DNA from: Tamaricihabitans halophyticus
Lineage (GTDB): Bacteria > Actinomycetota > Actinomycetes > Mycobacteriales > Pseudonocardiaceae
Assembly: GCF_004340875.1 (NCBI RefSeq)
Contig: NZ_SLXQ01000024.1
Coordinates: forward strand, 1-62,451
Reading direction: 5' to 3'
Length of the DNA stretch: 62,451 nucleotides
Positions 1 to 9,195 of this stretch are shown one piece after another. The position numbers were made by a program, and so were the translations under genes. Positions within the stretch are counted from its first letter, which is position 1. Every line of letters begins with the position of its first letter. The notes below the pieces were generated by a model. The model was not told the DNA's origin. It did no database searches and saw nothing but the letters and a program-made list of their open reading frames with translations.

Positions 1-2985
1 ATTGCCGCTTCTGATGCCGATAGGTTCCTCGAGATCGGACCAGACGGCACCCTCTCCGCACTGGTAGACGGAATCCCGACACTGCGCAAAGACCAGGACG
101 AAGAAACCGCACTGCTGACCGCCCTAGCGCGGCTGCACGTCACCGGCACCACAGTCGACTGGCAGCCACTATTCGCAGGCACCGGAGCACAACGGGCCGA
201 CATCCCGACCTACGCATTCGACCAGCAGTGGTACTGGCCGTCATCCACCGGTCCAGCGCGCGACGTGCGATCGGCGGGCCTCGGCGCAACCGGGCACCCT
301 CTACTCGGTACCGCCGTACCACTAGCTGGCGGCACGGAAATAGTGTTCAGCACCCGAGTCTCACGGATCTCACATCCATGGCTCGGTGACCACGTTATTG
401 GCGGCCAAGCCCTTGTGCCCGGTGCTGCCCTGCTCGACCTAGCCATCCGGGCCGGTGACGAGATCGGCTACGACCACATCGAACACCTCACACTTGCCGC
501 GCCACTTGTCATTCCGGAACGGGGCGGCGTGCACATCCAAGTCCGCATCGGCGCCCCCGATGAATCCGATCTACGGCCGATCACCGTGCACAGCCGCGAC
601 GAAGCCGCCGGCGATCTACCGTGGAGCACCAACGCGACCGGCAACGTGGCAAACCGGGTCGGCCCCGAACGCCCTGTTGAGCGTCCCGTCACCGCCGAAC
701 CGATACCGGTCGACCACGCCTACGAAGGGCTGGCCGAGGTCGGCTTCGGCTACGGACCAACTTTCCGCGCACTGCGCGGCGCCTGGAAAACGGGTGATGA
801 CGTGTTCGCCGAAGTGGCGCTGCCGGAGCGCGTCACCGACGCGAGCAGGTTCGGCCTGCACCCCGTGCTACTTGACGCCGGACTGCATGCGGTCATGCTC
901 GCCGGCAACGAGAACGGCGCCGGCGGCGCCGAACTGCCGTTCGAATGGCGCGGTGTTACCCTGCACGCAACCGGCGTGGAAACGGCGACCATCCGACTCA
1001 GCCGAGGACCCGATGGGCTCGCCATCGACGTCGTCGACGATTCGGGCGCGCCCATCCTCACCGTTGACACGCTCGCGGTACGTCCAGCCGAACTGGCCGA
1101 AACACCGAGCGAACCAGGACACGATGAACTGTTCACAGTGGACTGGACACCAATCGACGCCACAGGCGAGCCCACCCCGGTGAGCCTTCTCGGGGCCGAC
1201 CCGTTCGACCTCAACGGTCACTGGCAAGCCGCCGGCCTCGCCAACGAGCCGCTCAGCGAGCTCACCGAAGCCGCGGACGCAGCGACGGTCGTCGTACAAC
1301 TGGGCAATCACCCAGACGTCATCACCGCCGGACACCGCGCGGCGACACGGGCAATGGAACTCGTCCAGAACTGGCTCAACCAGAACCGGTCCGGCCAGCT
1401 GGTATTCATCACACGCGGGGTTCTCGCTGGCGCAGATGTCGGGTCCGCGGCCGCCTGGGGACTGGTACGCACGGCACAGACCGAACACCCTGGACGATTC
1501 CGCCTGCTGGACATCGGCCTCGACATCGAGTCGGCCGAGACAGCACAACTGATCGGCCGCGCCCTCGCGACCGACGAACCGGAACTGGCTGCGACCGCCA
1601 CCGGCATCAGCGTGCCCCGCCTAGCGAGACTAGCCAACCCGTCGCAGCAGGACGGCACGAACACGCAACCGCAATGGGATCCCGACGGCACCGTGGTGAT
1701 CACTGGCGGCACCGGTGGTCTCGGAGCGTTGCTTGCCGACCACCTCGCGCGTAACCATGCCGTACGGCACCTGTTGCTGCTCAGCCGGCGAGGGCCCGCG
1801 GCCGCTGGTGACATGGTGGAGCGACTCGCGGCGCACGGCGCCACCGCTACCGTCGCGGCATGCGATGTCACCGACCGTGGCGCGCTGGCCGAGGCGCTTG
1901 CTTCCGTTCCGAGGGAACACCCGGTCACCGCCATCGTGCATACCGCAGGCGTGCTTGACGACGGTGTGGTCGAGTCGCTCACCCCGGATCGCCTCGCATC
2001 CGTGCTCGCGCCCAAACTGGATGCCACATGGCATCTGCACGAGCTGACCGCGGACCACGACCTCACCGCCTTCATCGTGTTCTCCTCCGCGGCCGGCACG
2101 TTCGGCGGCGCTGGCCAGGCCAACTACGCGGCCGCGAACACGAGTATCGACGCGTTGATCGCGCACCGCCGGGCCGCGGGGCTCCCCGGCATCTCGATGG
2201 CCTGGGGGCCCTGGGACCAGCAGGCGGGGATGACCGGCGGACTCACCGAGGCGGAATCCCGGCGACTGGCCCGTTCGGGAATGCCACCGGTCACGCCCTC
2301 GATGGGCCTGGCGCTCTTCGACGCCGCGGTCACCGCCGATGCCGCTCATCAGCTGCCGATTCGACTCGACCTGGCAACCTTACGCCGGCAGGAGGCCGTG
2401 CCACCGCTACTGCGTGGCCTGATCCGAACTCCCCGGCGTGCCGCAGCGGGCAACACCCCCGATCCAGCGGCGCTTGGCAATCGGCTCGCCGAACTCGGCT
2501 CGACCGAACGCATCGACCTGCTGCTCGACCTGGTCCGCCGCGAGGCGGCAGCAGTGCTCGGCCACCCCGGAACGGTCGAGATTGAGCCGGCGCGGCAGTT
2601 CCGAGACCTTGGCTTCGATTCACTGACCGCGGTGGAACTGCGCAACCGGCTCGGCGCTGTGACTGGTTTGCCACTGCCAGCCACCATGGTGTTCGACTAT
2701 CCAACCCCGAGTGAACTGGTCGAGCACCTTGCCGGCGAGCTCACCCCCGAGGACCAGGCGCCCGAAGCCACCCTGCTCGCCTGCATGGACGCGCTGGAAC
2801 GAGCGTTCGGCGCGGTCACCGTCGACGATCAGCTGCACAGACATGTAACCGGTCGCCTCGAGGTGCTGCGTACCCGCTGGGTAGCCGGCAGCGACACGGA
2901 ACAGCACGCGGCACATGACGACCTCGACAATGTTTCCGACGACGAGATGTTCGCGTATTTGGACCACGAGCTCGATATGTCCTAA
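1..2985 (+). CDS. Modular type I polyketide synthase, 3' part (AT end-DH-KR-ACP-docking)
   Basis: The frame is open from base 1, so the gene begins upstream; the ATG-like start at 265 is internal. In order it shows the end of an acyltransferase (LEIGPDG, then PTYAF near bases 85-225), a dehydratase with the HxxxGxxxxP motif (His codon at 391) and the second-half HPVLLDAG motif near 860, a ketoreductase with ITGGTGGLG near 1700 and Tyr in QANYAAAN near 2120, an ACP with GFDSL near 2611, and a C-terminal docking helix region ending at 2985. The LDD motif near 1955 marks a B-type ketoreductase, so with the active-looking DH this module should leave a trans double bond (family knowledge). There is no enoylreductase and no thioesterase, so the chain is passed to another PKS subunit. 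The product is not determined from this sequence. Confidence 0.96.
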   Translation: MAASDADRFLEIGPDGTLSALVDGIPTLRKDQDEETALLTALARLHVTGTTVDWQPLFAGTGAQRADIPTYAFDQQWYWPSSTGPARDVRSAGLGATGHPLLGTAVPLAGGTEIVFSTRVSRISHPWLGDHVIGGQALVPGAALLDLAIRAGDEIGYDHIEHLTLAAPLVIPERGGVHIQVRIGAPDESDLRPITVHSRDEAAGDLPWSTNATGNVANRVGPERPVERPVTAEPIPVDHAYEGLAEVGFGYGPTFRALRGAWKTGDDVFAEVALPERVTDASRFGLHPVLLDAGLHAVMLAGNENGAGGAELPFEWRGVTLHATGVETATIRLSRGPDGLAIDVVDDSGAPILTVDTLAVRPAELAETPSEPGHDELFTVDWTPIDATGEPTPVSLLGADPFDLNGHWQAAGLANEPLSELTEAADAATVVVQLGNHPDVITAGHRAATRAMELVQNWLNQNRSGQLVFITRGVLAGADVGSAAAWGLVRTAQTEHPGRFRLLDIGLDIESAETAQLIGRALATDEPELAATATGISVPRLARLANPSQQDGTNTQPQWDPDGTVVITGGTGGLGALLADHLARNHAVRHLLLLSRRGPAAAGDMVERLAAHGATATVAACDVTDRGALAEALASVPREHPVTAIVHTAGVLDDGVVESLTPDRLASVLAPKLDATWHLHELTADHDLTAFIVFSSAAGTFGGAGQANYAAANTSIDALIAHRRAAGLPGISMAWGPWDQQAGMTGGLTEAESRRLARSGMPPVTPSMGLALFDAAVTADAAHQLPIRLDLATLRRQEAVPPLLRGLIRTPRRAAAGNTPDPAALGNRLAELGSTERIDLLLDLVRREAAAVLGHPGTVEIEPARQFRDLGFDSLTAVELRNRLGAVTGLPLPATMVFDYPTPSELVEHLAGELTPEDQAPEATLLACMDALERAFGAVTVDDQLHRHVTGRLEVLRTRWVAGSDTEQHAAHDDLDNVSDDEMFAYLDHELDMS

Positions 2986-3096
2986 GTACGAGGAGTATTG
3001 CCAATCGTGGCAGTACGGCGCTTAATGGAAACGGCTGCCAACTAGTGTTGACCATGCTAGGTTTCGGTACTTGCCAGCAAGGTTGAGTCACTCGAG

Positions 3097-6066
3097 GTGG
3101 GAGTCGTCGTGTCCGCGGAGCCAATGGCAGGTGAGGCGATGCCCGATGCCGCTGACTCGTTACGAACACTTGTCGAGGAGACTGTCGCCGACAACCGACG
3201 AGCGCTGATCTTCGTCCGTGGTGGCCCAGGTACCGGCAAAAGCACCGCGTTCGATTCCGCTCTCTTCGCGCTCAACGGTGCGGACACGGCCTCGGCGTGC
3301 ACCGTGGTGCGCATCCACTGCGGACCCCACGCCGCGAAACAGCCATTCTGGCTCGGCAGGGCTTTTGCCGACCACCTAGGGCTCAGTGGCGTGGCTGCGC
3401 GACAGGCGAACCCACTGCTCGAACCGGGCAGTAGCAAAATCCGACCGGCGCTCTGGGCGATCGCCGAGCGCACCGGCAGTCGCTTCACCCGAATCCGGCA
3501 CGGCGCGGCAGAGGGGCCAAGTGAAGCCGCCACCGCGCGCTTGCCGACCACCGAGTACACGGTGCTATCCGGGCTTTCCCGACTTGCCGCCAATGTCATG
3601 TCCACCGGGCCACTCGTGCTCGCGGTGGACGACCTGCAATGGTGCGACGAGCAGTCACTGCGTTGGATTGATTACGTGCTGCGCCGATCCAAAGACCGGC
3701 CACTGATCGTGCTGGCCACCGTGTGCACGCCGGCGCCGGCCGCGGTACTCGGTGTTGCCGGTGATCATCTCAGTGCCGACTACGGCAGAATTCTCACCCT
3801 CGGTCCGCTGGACAGCGGTGGAACACGTGCGATGCTCACGAAAGGAACCGGTGTCGTACCCGGCCCCGAGTTCGTCGAAGCCTCTCGGCTGATCAGCGGG
3901 GGCCATCGCGGCACCCTTGCCCAGTTGGTGCGGGCACTGTCCGGAGCTGGTGTGGTGCCGACCGATGAGTCGATCGGCCAGCTACATCACGTTGCGATGA
4001 GCGTGATCGAAGCGCATGCGGCGGAAACCATGGCTGGTCAACCTGAACATGTGCACCACGTGGTACGCGCCATCGCGCTGCTCGCGAGCACCGATATCGA
4101 GCTCGTCTCGGCGTTGTCCGGGGTACCGACCCGTGGGGTTCGAGCGGGTCTGGAATTCCTGCGCGACAACCATTTTCTCGCCAGCAGCGGCGATGGTTTC
4201 CGGCACGAACTCGTCCGAGTAGCGCTGCTCAGCGCCGCGCCCGACTACGAGGTCACCTGGATGCGTGATCGGGCGGCGCGATTACTCAACGACGCGGGTT
4301 TGCCCGCGGAGGTCGTCGCGGACCAGCTGTTGCCATTAGACGTAGCACCCGAACCATGGATGCAGACGGTACTTCGGGACGCGGCAAGAGAAGCCAGCCA
4401 TCGGGGCGCGCCGAAGGACGCCCTGCGCCATCTCAGCCCGCTACTCGACCAGAGTCCAGGAGATCTGCGACTGCGCGGACAGGTCGCAGGCATTGTAGCC
4501 AAGGTCAACCCCGGGGAAGCCTTGGCGCACCTGCGGGCCGCGCTCGAGCTCACCAGCGATCCGCGTTCCCGCGCCGAACTTGCCATCGAGTTTGGGCACA
4601 GCGCAATCGCGGTGCAGGCGGCGCAGGAAGCCATGGACGTCCTGGTGTCCGCCGCCGACGCGCTGTACACGGCCCTCGGGGTGTCCGTCGCCACGGATGT
4701 ACCCGAGGGTGCCGACCGAGAGCTCTGTACCCGACTGGAAGCCACGGTCGCGCTGGTTGGCATCAACGGCCGAAGCACATTAACCCGCGTCCGCGAGCGA
4801 CTTGCTGGCGTCCCCGAACCGGTCGGCGACTCCGCGGCCGACCGGTACCTGATGGCCATGCACGCGATAAATCGAGTCATCGCCGGCACCGAACCGGAGC
4901 AGGCTGTCGCCCTTGCGCGCGCGGCGTTACCACTCGACCTGGCCGGCTATTCGACCCCGGCGACGAGCATCGCGGCAGTCACGTTCGCCGTCGCGGACGA
5001 GTCAGCGCAAGCCGTGGACGCACTGAACGTGCTGGTGGATAACAACGAGACCGACGGTGCACTGTGGTCGCTTTGCCAGTCGCTCGGCATGCGTGCGCAC
5101 ATGCGATACCTCGCCGGCGAGGTATCCGGAGCGATAACCGACGCCCGGACGTCCATCAAGATCGCGGGCGACGAAGGTTGGGGGCCAAGCGCCATTGGTT
5201 CGGCTGGGCTTGCACTCGCGCTCGGGTTGATGGCCCGTGGGGAGCTTGACCAAGCACGCGAGACGCTCGCTTCCGTTGTGGACGTCGACCTGGCGGAGTC
5301 GCCATTCGAGCTGTACGTATGGGTGCTGGTCGACGCGATGCTCCGTGCCGCGGCAGGGGACAGTGAACGTGCCGTCAAACAACTGCGACATTGTGGCCGC
5401 CGTCTGGAAGAAGACGGGGTGACCAATCCGCTACTACTGCCGTGGTGGGCCGAGGCCACGTTGTTGCTCGCTGAAAGTGGGCAGGCACGGAGTGCGCGGC
5501 CACTGGTCGAGTACGGCGAGGACCTGGTGGCCCGGTGGGACGTGCCGAGGGCCCGCGCCCTCGCGCGCATCGCACGCGCCATGGTCTCCCGGGGTACCGA
5601 GCGGATCGACCTGTTGACCGACGCCGCGGTCGCGATGGAATCCTCCGGGGCGATGCTGGATCGCCAGCGCGTCGAATACCTGCTTGGGCGGGAGCTGCTA
5701 CGCAAAGAGCAGCCAAAGGCAGCGCGGGAGCACCTCCGTACCGCTGCCGAGATCGCGACCTGGTGCGGTGCGACGACAGCCGCGGCAACCGTCCGTGAGC
5801 TGCTCGTCTCCGCTGGTGGGCGGATGCGTCAAGGCACGGGTGCACGTACCGACATACTGACCGGTAGCGAACTGCGCGTCGTCGAACTGGCGGTCGGCGG
5901 AGCGACGAATCGCGAGATCGCCGACGAACTCTTTGTCACCTCGCGGACCGTTGAGGTGCACTTGACCAATGTCTATCGGAAACTGGGCATCACTGGTCGA
6001 GCGGATCTGGCCACCGTGCTACCGAAGCTGACGGGTATGCGTCGCGGAAGCTTGGATGAAGATTAG
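3097..6066 (+). CDS. LAL-type LuxR-family transcriptional regulator
   Basis: A 989-aa regulator with the Large ATP-binding LuxR layout. A P-loop (GGPGTGKST) sits at about residues 43-51, a Walker B-like LVLAVDDLQW near residue 173, a long helical middle, and a C-terminal LuxR helix-turn-helix at about residues 921-978 (NREIADELFVTSRTVEVH). The start is GTG; an alternative GTG lies four codons in. It follows the PKS end by 111 bp on the same strand. LAL proteins of this size are usual pathway activators in macrolide and polyene clusters, which fits its place here. The AAA-like domain is related to STAND ATPases. Target promoters cannot be seen directly. Confidence 0.93.
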   Translation: MGVVVSAEPMAGEAMPDAADSLRTLVEETVADNRRALIFVRGGPGTGKSTAFDSALFALNGADTASACTVVRIHCGPHAAKQPFWLGRAFADHLGLSGVAARQANPLLEPGSSKIRPALWAIAERTGSRFTRIRHGAAEGPSEAATARLPTTEYTVLSGLSRLAANVMSTGPLVLAVDDLQWCDEQSLRWIDYVLRRSKDRPLIVLATVCTPAPAAVLGVAGDHLSADYGRILTLGPLDSGGTRAMLTKGTGVVPGPEFVEASRLISGGHRGTLAQLVRALSGAGVVPTDESIGQLHHVAMSVIEAHAAETMAGQPEHVHHVVRAIALLASTDIELVSALSGVPTRGVRAGLEFLRDNHFLASSGDGFRHELVRVALLSAAPDYEVTWMRDRAARLLNDAGLPAEVVADQLLPLDVAPEPWMQTVLRDAAREASHRGAPKDALRHLSPLLDQSPGDLRLRGQVAGIVAKVNPGEALAHLRAALELTSDPRSRAELAIEFGHSAIAVQAAQEAMDVLVSAADALYTALGVSVATDVPEGADRELCTRLEATVALVGINGRSTLTRVRERLAGVPEPVGDSAADRYLMAMHAINRVIAGTEPEQAVALARAALPLDLAGYSTPATSIAAVTFAVADESAQAVDALNVLVDNNETDGALWSLCQSLGMRAHMRYLAGEVSGAITDARTSIKIAGDEGWGPSAIGSAGLALALGLMARGELDQARETLASVVDVDLAESPFELYVWVLVDAMLRAAAGDSERAVKQLRHCGRRLEEDGVTNPLLLPWWAEATLLLAESGQARSARPLVEYGEDLVARWDVPRARALARIARAMVSRGTERIDLLTDAAVAMESSGAMLDRQRVEYLLGRELLRKEQPKAAREHLRTAAEIATWCGATTAAATVRELLVSAGGRMRQGTGARTDILTGSELRVVELAVGGATNREIADELFVTSRTVEVHLTNVYRKLGITGRADLATVLPKLTGMRRGSLDED

Positions 6067-6266
6067 TGATCTGGCCGTGAACTAGGACTTTGCCAGCATG
6101 CGCGCTGTTACACAGGGTATCGCGCGTGTTCCGGTCGCGGCTGAGACAACCGCTACCCCGGGCAGATGGTCATGCGCGTAACGTGGCGGGCGTGGCATGC
6201 ACGAAGTTGAGGACAAAGTTGGGTCTTTTCGGACCGTAGTACGAGATGCCGGCGGGGCGGGCGGAA

Positions 6267-6364
6267 GTTCGGTACGGACCTGCCGCAAAGTATGTACTTT
6301 TCCTGGCCCGTTCCTGTGCGTCGACTCGGCCACCCGCACCGAACACCCGAGTTCGGTACCGAAC
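6267..6364. promoter_or_regulatory. Cluster of GTTCGGTAC repeats and palindrome, candidate operator
   Basis: GTTCGGTAC occurs at 6267-6275. ACCGAAC occurs at 6338-6344, and the perfect 14-bp palindrome GTTCGGTACCGAAC lies at 6351-6364. ACCGAAC and the first arm of the palindrome also form an inverted repeat with a 6-bp spacer. The cluster lies 40-140 bp upstream of the promoter at 6411 that reads toward the PAS-LuxR gene. Binding by a cluster regulator is an inference. Confidence 0.5.
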
Positions 6365-6410
6365 CTCGCCCACCCATACCCCAGGTTTTGCCTTGGCCAC
6401 AGGTTTCGCG

Positions 6411-6440
6411 TTGACACCCTTTCTGGCGGCTTCTTATAGT
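6411..6440 (+). promoter_or_regulatory. Sigma-70-type promoter for the PAS-LuxR gene
   Basis: TTGACA (6411-6416) and TATAGT (6435-6440) are separated by 18 bp, a near-consensus housekeeping promoter that is unusual in such high-GC DNA. Transcription from about 6447 would give a leader of roughly 120 nt before the TTG start at 6570. Confidence 0.7.
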
Positions 6441-6569
6441 CGGCCAAACGGGCTTGCCTGTTGCTCTGGGGATATTTCTGGGTGGCTTGGGTGTTTTCTC
6501 GGTTGTTCCCGTGCATTCAGGTTGTGGCAAGTTTCGTTCTTACGTGCGTGGCTACAGAGGGGACATTAG

Positions 6570-7253
6570 TTGTACGCGAATCCCGTTGTTATGGAATTGT
6601 CTGGTGGGACTGAGGGCTCCCGGTCACATGAACACGCGGACGCATATCTGTCACTCTTTGAGCGTTCCGGTATCTGCATGGCCAGCCTCAATGCCGAACT
6701 GCGCGTGCACGAGGCGAACGAGCAGTTCGCGGAGGAGCTCTGCCCGATGGGTGATCAACTCGAGGGGCGTGAGCTGTTTGACTTCCTCCAGGTCCAGGCC
6801 GAATCTGACCTGCGCAGGCAGCTTATGCGGCTCGCGGCAGGCTGGTCGAATCGGGTTGTGGAGCGAGTACAGGTGGTTCGCGGCGGCGACCAGCCGAACC
6901 CGGCACAGCTCACCGCCGTATCGACGAGGGCCGATACGCGAGCGTTGCCAAGAGTGCTAGTGATGCTGCAGTGCGACGAGATCGGCGAACCGCTCGGTCG
7001 ACTTGGCGGACGCGTGCAGCTTACTGACCTCGACGCCCGGATTCTCAAGGGCGTGGCAATGGGAATGTCCACGATCAACCTGGCGACCAAACTTTATCTA
7101 AGTCGTCAAGGAGTGGAATACCATGTCGGTACGATGTTGAAAAAGTTCAAGGCCAGCAATCGGCCGGCGCTTGTTTCCAGGGCGTATTCGATTGGCGTAC
7201 TGGATGCGCGAAGTTGGCCACCCAAAGTAGCGCCCGAGTTTATCAAGTCGTGA
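6570..7253 (+). CDS. PAS-LuxR transcriptional regulator (PimM-like)
   Basis: A 227-aa protein with an N-terminal PAS-like sensor region (about residues 28-130, FERSGICMASLNAELRVHEAN) and a C-terminal LuxR helix-turn-helix (about 152-210, with INLATKLYLSRQGVEYHVGT). The TTG start is preceded by GAGGGGA at a good distance; an in-frame ATG lies seven codons later at 6591. This two-domain architecture is that of PimM, AmphRIV and NysRIV, the pathway-specific activators of polyene macrolide biosynthesis, and its place between a LAL regulator and a pair of ABC exporters matches those clusters. The ligand of the PAS domain is not predictable from sequence. Confidence 0.9.
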   Translation: MYANPVVMELSGGTEGSRSHEHADAYLSLFERSGICMASLNAELRVHEANEQFAEELCPMGDQLEGRELFDFLQVQAESDLRRQLMRLAAGWSNRVVERVQVVRGGDQPNPAQLTAVSTRADTRALPRVLVMLQCDEIGEPLGRLGGRVQLTDLDARILKGVAMGMSTINLATKLYLSRQGVEYHVGTMLKKFKASNRPALVSRAYSIGVLDARSWPPKVAPEFIKS

Positions 7254-7302
7254 ACTTAATTGCACTGAATTGCGTATCTAGTTACGGACGTCCAGAACGT
7301 TC

Positions 7303-7317
7303 CGAAACTCAGTTTCG
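7303..7317. promoter_or_regulatory. Inverted repeat upstream of the ABC exporter pair
   Basis: CGAAAC and GTTTCG flank a 3-bp spacer in the 200-bp gap before the first ABC gene. There is no U-tract, so an operator is more likely than a terminator. No protein can be assigned to it. Confidence 0.35.
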
Positions 7318-7455
7318 CCGGACCGGGGCCAGGAGTAGCCTCCGGCCACTGGGCGCGGCGACGGCCGGCGTCCGACCGGTAAGTGCCGACGCGACATGGG
7401 CATTGCGTGCTTAGCATCCCCTCGCCGGGCCGGCGTCATGGGCAGTCGTACCTTC

Positions 7456-9195
7456 ATGGGAGACCTCTTGCTGAGCCGCCTGTTAGCGACCTACCTGCGA
7501 CCGTACCGCTGGCATATCACCGCGATCATCGTATTGCAGATGATTGGCACCATCGGTTCGCTGTACTTGCCAAGCCTGAATGCGGACATCATCGACTTCG
7601 GCGTTGCCAACGGTGACACCGCGTACATCTTCCGCACGGGCGGGTGGATGCTCGTGGTCACCGTGCTCCAGATGCTCGGCACGGCAGGCGCGGTGTACTT
7701 CGGTGCCCGCGCGGCCATGGCGGCTGGCAGGGATATCCGGGGAGCGGTCTTCGGCAAAGTGCAGACCTTCTCGCAGCGGGAGGTCGCGCGGTTCGGTGCA
7801 CCATCGTTGATCAACCGCACCACCAACGATGTACAGCAGGTCCAGGTGCTGATGGTGATGCTGTCCACCATGTTCGTGGCCGCGCCGATCACCTGCGTCG
7901 CCGGCGTCGTGATGGCGTTGCAAGAGGACGTGGGGCTGTCCTGGTTGGTCGCCGTATGCGTTCCGGTACTCGGCGTATCAATCGGGCTGATAATCGCGCG
8001 CACCATGCCGCAGTTTCGGCGGATGCAGGTGCGATTGGACGGCGTCAACCGGGTACTGCGCGAACAGCTCACCGGGATTCGTGTGGTGCGCGCGTTCGTT
8101 CGAGAACCGGCCGAGACCCGTCGATTCGATGCGGCCAACGGCGCGCTTACCGAGACGGCCTTGCGCGTCGGCAGGCTGCAGGCGTTGATCTACCCAACCG
8201 TGATGCTGGTACTGAACGTCTCGAGTGTCGCCGTGCTGTGGTTCGGCGCGCAGCGCGTCGACGCTGGCGATATGCGGATCGGGTCACTGACCGCCTTCCT
8301 GAGTTACCTGATGCAGATTCTGGTAGCGGTCATGATGGCCACCTTCATCACCATGATGGCGCCGCGGGCGGCTGTCTGTGCGGAACGCATTACGGAGGTT
8401 CTGAAGACGGAGCCGTCGGTGTTACCGCCGCCGGCTCCGGTGCCGGCACCGGGCCCAGTCGGCGTGGAGTTTCGCAACGTCGAGATGCGTCATGCGGGTG
8501 CGGACGATCCGGTGCTGCGCAATATCAGCTTCCGGGTCGAGGCTGGCCAGACCACGGCGATCATCGGGAGTACCGGCTCAGGCAAATCGACCCTACTCTC
8601 GCTCGTGCCCCGGTTGTTGGACGTGACCGGCGGCAAGGTACGGGTGGCCGGGCTGGATGTTCGGGCACATGAGCCGGAAGCGCTGTGGGCACGGATCGGG
8701 CTAGTCCCGCAGCAGGCGTACCTGTTCGCCGGCACGGTCGCGAGCAACCTCCGGTATGGCGATCCGATGGCCACCGACGAGCAACTGTGGGCGGCCCTGG
8801 CGGTGGCGCAAGCCAAAGAGTTCGTCGAGAGCCTGCAAGGCGGGCTCGCCGCGCTGGTCGAGCAGGGTGGTACGAACCTGTCCGGGGGGCAGCGCCAACG
8901 TCTGGCGATCGCGCGGGCACTCGTCCGCCGTCCGGAGGTCTACTTGTTTGACGACTCCTTCTCCGCGCTCGATCTCGCGACCGACGCGGCACTGCGCAGC
9001 GCGCTTGCGCCACACACCGCGGATTCCGCTGTCCTCGTCGTGGCACAGCGAGTTTCGACGGTCCTCGATGCGGATCAGATCGTCGTGCTGGACAGCGGCA
9101 CCGTGGTCGGCATCGGAGGCCACGACGAGTTGATTGAGACCTGCCCGACATACCAAGAGATCGTCCAGTCCCAGCAGACCCCGGAGCCGGCATGA
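7456..9195 (+). CDS. ABC exporter half-transporter, degenerate ATPase site
   Basis: An N-terminal six-helix ABC transporter membrane domain is followed by one ATPase domain: Walker A GSTGSGKST near base 8570, signature LSGGQRQR near 8880, Walker B YLFDDSFSALD near 8940. The residue after the Walker B Asp is Asp, not the catalytic Glu, which is typical of one half of heterodimeric exporters. Starts at 7396, 7438, 7456 and TTG 7468 are all possible; homologues begin close to the RLLATYLRPYR stretch, which favours 7456 or 7468. It overlaps the next ABC gene by four bases, so the two are co-translated. By position this is probably the export pump for the polyketide, like the tandem pairs AmphG/H and PimA/B (inference). 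Confidence 0.93.
   Translation: MGDLLLSRLLATYLRPYRWHITAIIVLQMIGTIGSLYLPSLNADIIDFGVANGDTAYIFRTGGWMLVVTVLQMLGTAGAVYFGARAAMAAGRDIRGAVFGKVQTFSQREVARFGAPSLINRTTNDVQQVQVLMVMLSTMFVAAPITCVAGVVMALQEDVGLSWLVAVCVPVLGVSIGLIIARTMPQFRRMQVRLDGVNRVLREQLTGIRVVRAFVREPAETRRFDAANGALTETALRVGRLQALIYPTVMLVLNVSSVAVLWFGAQRVDAGDMRIGSLTAFLSYLMQILVAVMMATFITMMAPRAAVCAERITEVLKTEPSVLPPPAPVPAPGPVGVEFRNVEMRHAGADDPVLRNISFRVEAGQTTAIIGSTGSGKSTLLSLVPRLLDVTGGKVRVAGLDVRAHEPEALWARIGLVPQQAYLFAGTVASNLRYGDPMATDEQLWAALAVAQAKEFVESLQGGLAALVEQGGTNLSGGQRQRLAIARALVRRPEVYLFDDSFSALDLATDAALRSALAPHTADSAVLVVAQRVSTVLDADQIVVLDSGTVVGIGGHDELIETCPTYQEIVQSQQTPEPA

Noticed and set aside
265-2985. Start codon at 265 as the start of the PKS gene
   Set aside because: The frame is open to base 1 and encodes the end of an acyltransferase domain, so the gene is cut by the window.
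2999-3014. TGCCA-4-TGGCA inverted repeat after the PKS stop as a terminator
   Set aside because: Only 5-bp arms and no U-tract; too weak to call.
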